From Chryseobacterium balustinum (lineage in GTDB: Bacteria > Bacteroidota > Bacteroidia > Flavobacteriales > Weeksellaceae): DNA of 64,000 nucleotides. The notes beneath the pieces are model-generated. The model did no database searches, was not told the DNA's origin, and saw only the letters and a list, made by a program, of their open reading frames with translations. The position numbers and the translations under genes were made by a program. The stretch spans positions 682,001 to 746,000 of the forward strand of contig NZ_FUZE01000001.1 of the NCBI RefSeq assembly GCF_900168205.1. Reading direction: 5' to 3'. Position 1 is the first letter of the stretch, and every line of letters begins with the position of its first letter. This document shows, in pieces, positions 8,481-16,986 of the stretch.

Positions 8481-11075
8481 TTATTTTTCAGCAGGTCTGA
8501 AAACCAAACCTGTTTCTTCGAAATAATCAAGCGTAATTCTGTCACCGTCATTCACCGTTCCTGCAAGAATCTCTCTTGATAATTTATTGAGAACTTCCTG
8601 CTGAATCACTCTTTTCAAAGGTCTAGCTCCAAAAACAGGATCATAACCTTTGTTAGTCAAATAATTCAAAGCATCTTGTGTTGCAGTCATAATAATATTT
8701 CTTTTTGCAAGCATATCATTAAATCCTCTCAACTGATACTGAACGATTTTTCCAATTTCTTTTTTTCTTAAAGGTTGGAACAATACGGTCTCATCAATTC
8801 TGTTCAAAAATTCCGGACGAAGCGTTTGTTTCAATAAATCAAAAACTTCAATTTTCGTTTTAGCTACAATTTCGTCTTGGTTTTCTTCCGTGATATTTTC
8901 AAAATTCTCCTGAATAATATGCGAACCTAAATTCGAAGTCATAATAATAATAGAGTTTTTGAAATTCACGACTCTACCTTTATTATCGGTCAATCGTCCA
9001 TCATCCAAAACTTGAAGTAAAGTATTGAAAACATCAGGATGTGCTTTTTCAATTTCATCTAAAAGCACGACTGAATAAGGTCTTCTTCGCACAGCTTCTG
9101 TCAACTGACCGCCTTCATCGTAACCAACATACCCAGGAGGCGCTCCAACCAATCTCGAAACTGAATGACGCTCTTGATATTCACTCATATCGATTCTCGT
9201 CATATTGTTCTCGTCATCGAATAAAAATTCAGCCAAAGCTTTTGCCAGCTCAGTTTTACCAACACCGGTTGTTCCTAAAAACAAGAAACTTCCGATTGGT
9301 TTTTTCTCGTCACTTAAGCCTGCTCTGTTTCTTCGGATGGCGTCTGCAACTGCTGTAATCGCTTCTTCCTGACCGACCACTCTGTGATGAAGTTCAGTTT
9401 CAAGATGTAATAACTTTTCTCTTTCGGATTGAAGCAATTTGGTAACAGGAATTCCTGTCCATTTTCCAATCACTTCTGAGATATTATCAGCCGTAACTTC
9501 TTCTTTAATTAATTCATTCTGATGGTTTTGCATCTCCAATTCAAGTTTCTGCAAAGCATCTTCCTTCTCCTTAATTTTCCCGTACTGTATTTCAGCAACT
9601 TTTGCGTAATCTCCAGCTCTTGAAGCTCTTTCCGCTTCGTGTTTCAGAGATTCTATATCTTTTTTAATCTGTGTTAAATCCTCAGATTTTTGTTTTTCTT
9701 TCAGCCATTTAGCATTAATTTCGTTTCTCTGCTCAGAGATTTTCGAGATGTCTTCTTTTAAATGGTCAATTTTCGTTTGATTGCCTTCTCTTGAAATGGC
9801 AGCCAATTCAATTTCCATCTGCATCAATTTTCTGTCTAAAACATCCAATTCTTCAGGTTTTGAATTGATTTCCATTCTCAACTTTGCTGAAGCTTCATCA
9901 ATCAAATCGATTGCTTTATCCGGTAAAAAACGGTCCGAAATATATCTTTGAGACATTTCCACCGCCGCAATAATCGCCTCATCTTTGATTCTTACTTTAT
10001 GATGTGCTTCATATTTATCTTTAATTCCACGAAGAATAGAGATTGCAGATTCTGTATCTGGTTCTTCCACCATCACTTTCTGGAAACGTCTTTCTAATGC
10101 TTTATCTTTTTCAAAATACTTTTGATATTCATTTAAAGTGGTTGCACCGATCGCTCTTAATTCTCCTCTTGCCAAAGCAGGTTTCAGAATATTGGCTGCA
10201 TCCATCGCTCCTTCACCACCGCCGGCTCCCACCAAAGTATGGATCTCGTCGATGAAAAGAATGATTTGTCCGTCAGATTTTATTACTTCATTTACAACGG
10301 ATTTTAATCTTTCTTCAAATTCTCCTTTATATTTTGCACCGGCAATCAATGCTCCCATATCCAATGAATACAAAGTTTTATCCATCAGGTTTTCAGGAAT
10401 ATCTCCACTGATAATTCTATGTGCAATGCCTTCTGCGATTGCTGTTTTACCAACTCCGGGTTCACCAATCAGAATAGGGTTGTTTTTTGTTCTTCTCGAA
10501 AGAATCTGTAAAACTCTCCTGATTTCTTCATCACGCCCGATTACAGGATCTAATTTTCCTTCTGCTGCTAATTCGTTGAAGTTTTTTGCATATTTTTTTA
10601 AGGATTGATACGTCTCTTCTGAGCTTGCAGATGTTGCAGTACTTCCTTTTCTTAATTCTTTAATTCCGCCTTCCAAAAGACTTTTGGTCACGCCCATATC
10701 TTTCAGCATTTTCGAAACTTCTGAACTGGTTTCTAAAAGGGAAAGCCATAAATGTTCAATCGTTACAAATTCATCACCCATCTTTTTAGCAATGTTCGGA
10801 GCGTCAAGCAAAACTTTGTTTGCGGATTGTGAAAGATAAATATTTCCTCCTTGTACTTTTGGAAGTTTTTCTAAATTTTCACGGTTGCGCTCTCTTACCA
10901 AATTAGCATCTGCTTCAGATTTTTTTAATAAGAAAGGCGATATATTTTCATCAACCTGAAAAATTCCTTCCAATAAATGTTGAGGTTCTATGCTTTGGTT
11001 ACCAAATTCCATGGCTACTTGTTGAGCAGCTTGGATGGCTTCCTGAGATTTTACGGTATATTGATTTAAGTTCAT
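8481..11075 (-). CDS. clpB: ATP-dependent disaggregase ClpB
   Basis: An 864-residue Hsp100 chaperone of normal length. The N-terminal Clp_N repeats (1-145, MNLNQYTVKSQEAIQAAQQ) are followed by AAA+ domain 1 with Walker A GEPGVGKT at 204-211 and Walker B IILFIDEIHTL. The long coiled-coil M domain (about 400-530) marks ClpB rather than ClpA or ClpC. AAA+ domain 2 carries Walker A GTTGVGKT (about 605-615), then LLDEIEKAHPDVFN and the C-terminal domain with GYDPVFGARPLKRVIQ. With DnaK it pulls proteins out of aggregates after heat stress. It is monocistronic, with its own terminator. I saw no CIRCE-like heat-shock operator in the 400-bp upstream region. Confidence 0.98.
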   Translation of the reverse strand: MNLNQYTVKSQEAIQAAQQVAMEFGNQSIEPQHLLEGIFQVDENISPFLLKKSEADANLVRERNRENLEKLPKVQGGNIYLSQSANKVLLDAPNIAKKMGDEFVTIEHLWLSLLETSSEVSKMLKDMGVTKSLLEGGIKELRKGSTATSASSEETYQSLKKYAKNFNELAAEGKLDPVIGRDEEIRRVLQILSRRTKNNPILIGEPGVGKTAIAEGIAHRIISGDIPENLMDKTLYSLDMGALIAGAKYKGEFEERLKSVVNEVIKSDGQIILFIDEIHTLVGAGGGEGAMDAANILKPALARGELRAIGATTLNEYQKYFEKDKALERRFQKVMVEEPDTESAISILRGIKDKYEAHHKVRIKDEAIIAAVEMSQRYISDRFLPDKAIDLIDEASAKLRMEINSKPEELDVLDRKLMQMEIELAAISREGNQTKIDHLKEDISKISEQRNEINAKWLKEKQKSEDLTQIKKDIESLKHEAERASRAGDYAKVAEIQYGKIKEKEDALQKLELEMQNHQNELIKEEVTADNISEVIGKWTGIPVTKLLQSEREKLLHLETELHHRVVGQEEAITAVADAIRRNRAGLSDEKKPIGSFLFLGTTGVGKTELAKALAEFLFDDENNMTRIDMSEYQERHSVSRLVGAPPGYVGYDEGGQLTEAVRRRPYSVVLLDEIEKAHPDVFNTLLQVLDDGRLTDNKGRVVNFKNSIIIMTSNLGSHIIQENFENITEENQDEIVAKTKIEVFDLLKQTLRPEFLNRIDETVLFQPLRKKEIGKIVQYQLRGFNDMLAKRNIIMTATQDALNYLTNKGYDPVFGARPLKRVIQQEVLNKLSREILAGTVNDGDRITLDYFEETGLVFRPAEK

Positions 11076-11125
11076 ATTTTATGTATTTTTTGGTTTTTAT
11101 TATTTTGCTGTATTTACAGATTTTA

Positions 11126-11196
11126 GACATCAGATTTCAGACCATAAAGACTTGAATAAATATTATTTTTTTAAATCTAATCTAAAGTCTGATGTC
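11126..11196. repeat. Imperfect inverted repeat between clpB and tetR
   Basis: GACATCAGATTTCAGA (11126-11141) is mirrored by TCTAAAGTCTGATGTC (11181-11196), 14 of 16 positions pairing. The AT-rich arms and their position resemble the other palindromic intergenic elements in this window. It could form a long hairpin; there is no T run fitting a simple terminator. Confidence 0.5.
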
Positions 11197-11429
11197 CTTC
11201 AATCTGATTCAATCATTTAATTCGAAAAGTATATCTCAAAAACTGTTCAATTATTAAATTTTCAAAAATAACGGACAAAATTTCCGAAATATTCATTTTT
11301 AAGTCTGTTTTGAGAAGACAAAATTTCCGATTTCAAAGGATCAACTGAAAGTTAGGGAAATATATTTCAACAAAAAGTGGAAAATAGAGTGTTTTAAAAT
11401 TTAGTAAGATTGTATTAAATGATTACATG

Positions 11430-11465
11430 AAAATCAGAATATTAAAATCAGAATAATTACTTTTG
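11430..11465 (+). promoter_or_regulatory. tetR promoter with 12-bp direct repeat
   Basis: TACTTTTG (11458-11465) matches the TAnnTTTG -7 element and lies 10 bp before the ATG at 11476, so the mRNA has a leader of only a few bases. Directly upstream AAAATCAGAATA occurs twice (11430-11441 and 11444-11455, 14-bp period), covering the space between the -33 and -7 elements. That is a good position for a repressor site. Confidence 0.5.
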
Positions 11466-11475
11466 CACTCAACCT

Positions 11476-12051
11476 ATGGAGTTAAAAGAAAAACAGATCA
11501 AAATACTCGAAGTCGCAGTAGAACTTTTCAAAGAGAAAGGGTATATGGGCAGCTCGGTAAGGGATCTTGCCACGAAACTAAATATAAAAGCGGCATCATT
11601 ATATGCACACATCCGTTCTAAAGAAGAGATTCTTGAGTGGATTTGCTTTGGGGTTGCGCATGAGTTTTTTGAAGAGCTTCAGGAAGTAAAAAATACACAA
11701 GTCTCTCCGAAGGAAAAGCTTAATTTATTTTTAGATAAACATTTGTCGGTTGTTCTTAAAAACCGCGACGTTACACATATTTACTCTAATGAATGGAAGC
11801 ATTTGGAAGAAAGATTGCCTGAATTTATTGAATTAAGAAAAAATTACCAGCAAGAAGTAGAAGAACTAATTTCTGAAATTTATCAGGCTGAAAACTGGGA
11901 ACTAAAATCTTCTGCTTTTACTACAAGATTTATTCTTCATACCCTGAATAATTCTTATTTCTGGTTTAAAAGAAATATAGAATCAACGTCTGAAATTACC
12001 GATGAAATAAGGGATAAACTGCTTTTTGGTCTCTTGGGACATCAAAAATAA
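11476..12051 (+). CDS. TetR/AcrR-family transcriptional regulator
   Basis: A 191-residue regulator. The N-terminal helix-turn-helix (about 5-55) shows QIKILEVAVELFKEKGY, SVRDLATKLNIKAASLYAHI and RSKEEILEWI, the standard TetR DNA-binding signature. The C-terminal all-helical part (60-191) is the ligand-binding and dimer domain and gives no hint of ligand. The gene stands alone in front of a flavin-dependent oxidoreductase (77 bp to that gene's promoter region), which has its own promoter and may be a target. A 12-bp direct repeat inside its own promoter suggests autoregulation. Confidence 0.93.
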   Translation: MELKEKQIKILEVAVELFKEKGYMGSSVRDLATKLNIKAASLYAHIRSKEEILEWICFGVAHEFFEELQEVKNTQVSPKEKLNLFLDKHLSVVLKNRDVTHIYSNEWKHLEERLPEFIELRKNYQQEVEELISEIYQAENWELKSSAFTTRFILHTLNNSYFWFKRNIESTSEITDEIRDKLLFGLLGHQK

Positions 12052-12123
12052 TTTAAAAATCAGCAAGAATTTTTAAACTTGTCAATCTTATCATTCATCA
12101 ATGTTTTTGAATTTTCGTTCCAT

Positions 12124-12131
12124 TACTTTTG
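12124..12131 (+). promoter_or_regulatory. -7 box of the flavin-dependent oxidoreductase gene
   Basis: TACTTTTG matches TAnnTTTG. It contains the TTG at 12129 from which the reading frame is formally open, which excludes that TTG as a start codon. The ATG at 12153 then has a leader of about 15-20 bases. Confidence 0.6.
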
Positions 12132-12152
12132 TCTTATCTAAAAATCAAAAAT

Positions 12153-13172
12153 ATGGAATTAGGAATAGGAATGTTTGGCGACTTGGCTTTTGACCAAACT
12201 ACCGGAAAATATAGAAACGCAGGAATTAAAATCAGAGAAATTCTTGAGCAGGTAAAATTGATGGATGAGCTGGGAATTGATGTCTTTGCAATGGGAGAAC
12301 ATCACCGTGCAGATTACGCAGTTTCTTCTCCTGAAATCGTTTTAGCAGCAGCGGCAAGTATTACAAAAAATATAAAATTAGCGAGTGGAGTAACTGTTTT
12401 AAGTTCGTCTGAACCGGTTAAAGTCTACGAAGATTTTGCAACATTAGATTTAATTTCTGATGGAAGAGCTGAAATCTTTGTTGGTCGAGGAAGTTTCATT
12501 GAATCTTTTCCGCTTTACGGATATTCACTGAACGATTATGAAGAACTTTTTGATGAAAAATTAGAATTATTACTTAAAATAAATTCTGAAGAAAACGTTT
12601 CATGGTCTGGGAGATTGCGTGCACCAATGCAGAATCAAACTGTTTATCCGAGAGCAAAAAATAATGGAAAAATTCCAATTTGGAGAGCGGTTGGCGGAAC
12701 TCCGCAATCGGTTTTAAGTGCTGCACAATTAGGAATGCCTTTAGTAGTTGCTATTATTGGAGGAATGCCAATTCAGTTTAAAAATTTAATAGAATTCTAC
12801 AAACAGGAGTATCTTAAAGCAGGACATGATGAAGCTGAAATGCAGATTGCCATTCATTCACATACTTTTGTAAGTGACGAAAAGGAAGTTGTAGACGGAT
12901 ATTTTCACAATTATAAATCTCAGATGGATAGAATCGGCTCGTCCCGAGGTTGGTCTCCTTATACCAAAATGCAATATGAAGGTGGAAGAGCCAAAGACGG
13001 TGCTTTATTTATCGGAAATACTAATGAAGTTGCCGATAAAATCAATTATATGAAAGAAATTTTTGGAATCACAAGATTTATAGGTCATATGGATATTGGC
13101 GATCCTGCGAATGATGTAATGATGAAATCTATTGAGCTATTTGGTGAAAAAACGGCGCCACAAGTAAGATAA
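12153..13172 (+). CDS. LLM-class flavin-dependent oxidoreductase
   Basis: A 339-residue luciferase-like monooxygenase. The start MELGIGMFGD, the segment DVFAMGEHHRADYAVSSPEI and the barrel segment LASGVTVLSSSEPVKVYEDF match the bacterial-luciferase-like TIM barrel. The region GRAEIFVGRGSFIESFPLYG is the typical phosphate/flavin-binding part, and VGGTPQSV follows later. Such enzymes use reduced FMN or F420 supplied by a partner reductase; the substrate cannot be predicted. The frame opens at a TTG at 12129, but that codon sits in the -7 box, so I use the ATG at 12153. The upstream TetR gene may control it. A strong bidirectional terminator follows. Confidence 0.9.
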   Translation: MELGIGMFGDLAFDQTTGKYRNAGIKIREILEQVKLMDELGIDVFAMGEHHRADYAVSSPEIVLAAAASITKNIKLASGVTVLSSSEPVKVYEDFATLDLISDGRAEIFVGRGSFIESFPLYGYSLNDYEELFDEKLELLLKINSEENVSWSGRLRAPMQNQTVYPRAKNNGKIPIWRAVGGTPQSVLSAAQLGMPLVVAIIGGMPIQFKNLIEFYKQEYLKAGHDEAEMQIAIHSHTFVSDEKEVVDGYFHNYKSQMDRIGSSRGWSPYTKMQYEGGRAKDGALFIGNTNEVADKINYMKEIFGITRFIGHMDIGDPANDVMMKSIELFGEKTAPQVR

Positions 13173-13175
13173 AAT

Positions 13176-13211
13176 AAAAGCCTCCATTGAAATATTTCAA
13201 CGGAGGCTTTT
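13176..13211. terminator. Bidirectional terminator
   Basis: AAAAGCCTCC followed by TTGAAA pairs with TTTCAA and GGAGGCTTTT, with one A-C mismatch. It lies between the oxidoreductase (+) and the convergent STM3941-type gene (-) and has A and T runs on both sides. Confidence 0.85.
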
Positions 13212-13215
13212 AAAT

Positions 13216-13662
13216 TTAAACCCTATCAAACTTGGCTTTATATTCATTCAAAAGATCAGCAAGATTTTTAGCAGACATTCCGTAAGTATCAGGAAATGCT
13301 CCGGTTTTTCCTTTCATTTTGGAGCTTTCCAGGAGTTTTTCATCGATGGTAAAAGTGACCAATTTATTAACGAATATCAATTTAGTTTTAAAACCACTCA
13401 CTGCCTGCCAAGGAATAAATGTTGTTCTGAAAAGGTTTTTCATTTCAATTCCTTTTTCATCGATTGTAAGATAAGACGAATTGGGAATTATATTGATTAC
13501 AAAAATAATAAGACAGATTCCAAAAAACACAATATTTAAAACTGCAATGAGCATGTTTTTTTCTAAAAGTGATATTCCCAAGGTGATAAAGCCAATGCTG
13601 ATAAGAATTAGGATGATATTTTTTATTTTTGAAGGCTTCAAGATAAGAGGTAAATTTTGCAT
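13216..13662 (-). CDS. STM3941-family protein
   Basis: A 148-residue protein with two N-terminal membrane helices (about 14-35 and 38-58) and a C-terminal PH-like domain. The pattern NSSYLTIDEKGIEMKNLF, then FIPWQAVSGF, and the end GAFPDTYGMSAKNLADLLNEY is characteristic of the STM3941 family (the PDTYGMS-x-x-x-L-x-x-LLNE end is very conserved). The role of the family is unknown. The gene is monocistronic and convergent with the oxidoreductase gene, with a shared terminator. Confidence 0.8.
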   Translation of the reverse strand: MQNLPLILKPSKIKNIILILISIGFITLGISLLEKNMLIAVLNIVFFGICLIIFVINIIPNSSYLTIDEKGIEMKNLFRTTFIPWQAVSGFKTKLIFVNKLVTFTIDEKLLESSKMKGKTGAFPDTYGMSAKNLADLLNEYKAKFDRV

Positions 13663-13776
13663 GATAATTTTTAATGGTTCAAATGTAAATAAAAAATGAA
13701 AATCTTTGATTTTCTACTGATGTGTTCTAAAATATTTTCAAAATATTAAAACTAAAACGACTTAAGTGTCAAAAAA

Positions 13777-16700
13777 TTAAGCAATCTCAATTAAACTTCC
13801 TCTTTCCTCGTCTTTTGTAATATTCAGCGAAACCGGAATTTTTTCTTTCAGTTCTTCAACGTGCGAAATAATCCCCACGATTCTGTTTTCTTTCTGCAGA
13901 TTCATCAGTGTTTCAAAAACGATATTTACCGATTCCAGATCTTGGGTTCCGAAGCCTTCATCGATGAAAAAGAAGTTTTTCTCAGACTGCGCATGGGTTT
14001 GTACACTTTCTGCCAATGCCAAAGCAAGACTTAGAGAAACCTGAAAAGATTGTCCGCCAGATAAAGTTTTTACACTTCTGCTTCGGCCTTCATTCAGGTA
14101 ATCGATGATTTCAAAATCATGATTTTCGTTCAGTTGCAAACTCAGTTGGTTTCGTGTCATTCGATGAAAACGAACATTCGCATGGTCGCATAATTGACGA
14201 AGATAAATAGATGAAATATACTGCACAAAACCAGCTCCTTTAAAGAGATTGGTCATGATTTTTAGATTTTCGCCACGTTTTTGAAGATGCGCTAAATCTT
14301 TTAAAAGATCTTCTTTTTTCTTAAATTCTTTTTCCAGTCTCTCAATTTCGGTGACAATTTTTACGACAGAATCATTGGCGATTTTTAAATCATTTTCAAA
14401 GCTTTTTAGCTGGTTTTCAAGGGTTAAAAACTCTTCCTGATCGAAAGAGAGATCTTTTAGTTTGGTTTCAAATTCAAGTATGCTGTTTTTTAAAATCTCA
14501 AAAGTAATTCTGAATTGCTGAATTTTATTTCTTGTTTCCTGAACATTAATTTCCAGTACGAGAATTTCCTGAATTTCTTCTAAAGTATTGAATTCCTGTT
14601 CTGATAAAGCTTTTTTAATCAGATTTTTATTTTCTGAAATTTCTTTTTCAAGTTCAGAGATTCGTTTTTCCAGCTGATTGGCGATTGTTTTTTGTTCAGC
14701 TAATTTTGGCGAAATTTCTTCTTTTTCCTTATTTAATTTTTGATAATTCTCTTCAGTTTCAAGATTCGATTGTAATAATTTATTGTAGATTTCTTCGGTT
14801 TCAGCGATTGGTTTTTTTTCGTAATCAACCCATTGTAAAAGTTTTAAATTAGCCTCATTTGTTTTGATTTGCTCTTCTTTTTTCGCTTCATCAAGTTTGA
14901 ATTTTTCTAAAGCTTTATTGTAATTATCAAGATTTTCTCGCTCTTTCTCCAGGTTTTTTTGTTCCAGACCGATTTGCTGATTGAGTTCATCGATCTGTTT
15001 TTCAATAGTAAAAGATTGCTGTCGTTTTTCTTCAAAATCATTTTGATTTTCTGCATTAAATTCTTTCCAATTAAAGTTTTTTAAATGCTCTTCAATGTTG
15101 ATTTGAATCTGCTTTAAACTCTCTTCTTCCGATTTTAATTGTTCTTCGAAAATCTTTTTGCGGTCAAGAATTTTTTCTATTTCTAAAGATTGTTTTTGAA
15201 TCTGATCTTTTTGAATTTCAATTTGCTCAATCTTTTTCTGAATTTCGTTTAATTCAGAATTCACATCATCAAATTCTACAATATTCGGATGTTCTAAAGC
15301 ACCACAAAGTGGACACGATTCTCCGTCGTGTAATTCGGTGGCAAAATGAGACAGTTTTTGCTGAACTTCCAATTGATTTCGTTTGTCAGAAAGTACTTTT
15401 TTCTGATTTTCTAAATTTTCAGTCTGAATTTTAAAATCATTTCTAAAAGTTTCAGGATTGATGTTGAAAGGTTTTAACTCCTCAGAGATTCTGGTAATTT
15501 CAGCTTTTTTAGTATTGGTCTTTTCAAATTGTATTTGATTGGTTTCAACTAATTTTTTCTTTTCAGAAAACCAGTTTCCGACATGTAATAATAAACTGGA
15601 ATCTAATTTTTTAGGTTTTAAAAGTTCTGCATTTTTAGAAAATTCTACAATTTTTTGCTGAATTAATTTTTGATTCTCTTCAACTTCTTTTACTTTTTCC
15701 GAACCTTTTTTTGTTCGTTCTTTTAAGGTCTCAATTTCTCCGGAAAATCTCTGCATTTGTAAGATCAAACCCAAATCATTTTCTTGAATTTTAGACTGAT
15801 TTAATGCTTCATATTGAGGTTGAATTGCCGAAAGTTTAATTTTTATATCTTCAAACCGAATTTCAGTTTCCTGTACAATTTTAAGTTGGTCTTCTTTATG
15901 TTCCTGTTGATCTGAAATTTCTTTTGCAAGCTTATTTCTTTCGGAAATCAATGGCGTGAAGATTCTGAAAATTTTGTCGAATAATTCAGTTTTTGCTTCT
16001 AAAATATCGATTTCAGTTTTCTGTTGATTCAGTTTTTCAAACTCAGTTTTTTTATGATTAAAAACTTCAAAATCTTCTTTCAGACCTTTTAGTTTTAGAT
16101 ACTTTTCTTCTGTTTTTTTGAATGTTTTTTGTATTTCATCAAATTTCTGTTGTTCCAGTTTTAAATATTCTTTTTGAGCTGAAATCTGCTCTTCATTCAC
16201 TTCTTCAAAACCTTTTAATTGACCTTCTAATTGGTCGAGTTCAGATTTGTTTTTAGCATTTAAAGCTGATACATTATTCTGCAGATCAAAACGCTGAAGG
16301 CTGAAAATTTCCTTCATCATATTGGTCCTGTCGGTAGCGCCAAGTTCCAGAAATTCTTTGAACTGGCCTTGTGGAATGATAATAGTTCGCTTAAAATTGG
16401 CATAGCTCAAACCAATGAGTTTTTCAGCATTAGAATGTTCTAAAGGAATCCAGTTCTCATTTTTCCATTCGTAGAAAGTGACGGTCGGAGTTTTTACATC
16501 TTCAAAATTTTTAGAATTACGTTTAAACTCTCTTGTAGCACGGAATTTTTTGTTTTCAAAATTGATGAAATCAAACTCAATGTAAGATTTATTCGATTTC
16601 AAATTCATCATATTATAGGCACGCTTGTCTCTGGAATTGAGGCGCTCCGTTTCGCCGTACAAAGCAAACGAAATGGCTTCCAAAATAGAAGATTTCCCGG

Positions 16701-16815
16701 AACCAACCGAACCAAAAATGCCGAAAAGACCAGCTTGCGTAAGGTTTTCAAAATCGATCTTCTGACGTTCCTGATAAGAATAAAGACCTTCTAAAGTCAA
16801 TTGAATTGGAATCAT
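13777..16815 (-). CDS. sbcC: Exonuclease SbcCD ATPase subunit SbcC
   Basis: A 1012-residue SMC-like ATPase of normal length. The N-terminal Walker A is GSVGSGKSSILEAISFALYG. Two long coiled-coil arms flank the zinc-hook motif CPLC (Cys501 and Cys504). The C-terminal ABC half has the signature TLSGGQSFQVSLSLALALAE and Walker B FFFIDEGFGT. With SbcD it opens DNA hairpins and trims protein-blocked ends, and it helps to remove long palindromes at replication forks. sbcD lies upstream in the same direction, but a 171-bp gap with a large palindrome separates them, which is unusual for this pair. Confidence 0.97.
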   Translation of the reverse strand: MIPIQLTLEGLYSYQERQKIDFENLTQAGLFGIFGSVGSGKSSILEAISFALYGETERLNSRDKRAYNMMNLKSNKSYIEFDFINFENKKFRATREFKRNSKNFEDVKTPTVTFYEWKNENWIPLEHSNAEKLIGLSYANFKRTIIIPQGQFKEFLELGATDRTNMMKEIFSLQRFDLQNNVSALNAKNKSELDQLEGQLKGFEEVNEEQISAQKEYLKLEQQKFDEIQKTFKKTEEKYLKLKGLKEDFEVFNHKKTEFEKLNQQKTEIDILEAKTELFDKIFRIFTPLISERNKLAKEISDQQEHKEDQLKIVQETEIRFEDIKIKLSAIQPQYEALNQSKIQENDLGLILQMQRFSGEIETLKERTKKGSEKVKEVEENQKLIQQKIVEFSKNAELLKPKKLDSSLLLHVGNWFSEKKKLVETNQIQFEKTNTKKAEITRISEELKPFNINPETFRNDFKIQTENLENQKKVLSDKRNQLEVQQKLSHFATELHDGESCPLCGALEHPNIVEFDDVNSELNEIQKKIEQIEIQKDQIQKQSLEIEKILDRKKIFEEQLKSEEESLKQIQINIEEHLKNFNWKEFNAENQNDFEEKRQQSFTIEKQIDELNQQIGLEQKNLEKERENLDNYNKALEKFKLDEAKKEEQIKTNEANLKLLQWVDYEKKPIAETEEIYNKLLQSNLETEENYQKLNKEKEEISPKLAEQKTIANQLEKRISELEKEISENKNLIKKALSEQEFNTLEEIQEILVLEINVQETRNKIQQFRITFEILKNSILEFETKLKDLSFDQEEFLTLENQLKSFENDLKIANDSVVKIVTEIERLEKEFKKKEDLLKDLAHLQKRGENLKIMTNLFKGAGFVQYISSIYLRQLCDHANVRFHRMTRNQLSLQLNENHDFEIIDYLNEGRSRSVKTLSGGQSFQVSLSLALALAESVQTHAQSEKNFFFIDEGFGTQDLESVNIVFETLMNLQKENRIVGIISHVEELKEKIPVSLNITKDEERGSLIEIA

Positions 16816-16851
16816 AATAATAAATTAAGAACTAAAAAAGATTGTAATTTG

Positions 16852-16973
16852 AACCGTTAAGTACATTTAAGAAGTTGAGAATAATTAAGTCTTTGCAAGC
16901 AAAGTAAAGACTTGTGTCTTAAGAAATTTATTTCTCTTAAAAAACTTAACTTCTTGAATCCATCTTAATGGTT
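16852..16973. repeat. Long imperfect palindrome between sbcD and sbcC
   Basis: The left arm starts AACCGTTAAG and ends TTAAGAAGTTGAG (16852-16879). The right arm (16945-16973) reads the same way on the other strand as AACCATTAAG...TCAAGAAGTTAAG. Inside is a second palindrome, AAGTCTTT (16887-16894) with AAAGACTT (16906-16913). The 122-bp unit can fold into a branched hairpin in the untranslated spacer. It looks like a mobile or dispersed intergenic element and is not a simple terminator. Confidence 0.6.
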
Positions 16974-16986
16974 TAATAAAATTAAA

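Larger units (their letters stand above)
11076..11475. other. 400-bp divergent intergenic region clpB/tetR
   Basis: No gene of useful length. It contains an imperfect inverted repeat (11126-11196) close to clpB, AT-rich sequence in the middle, and the promoter and direct repeat of the TetR gene at the right end. A clpB promoter must lie here, but no exact TAnnTTTG copy stands out on the minus strand near the clpB start. Confidence 0.5.
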
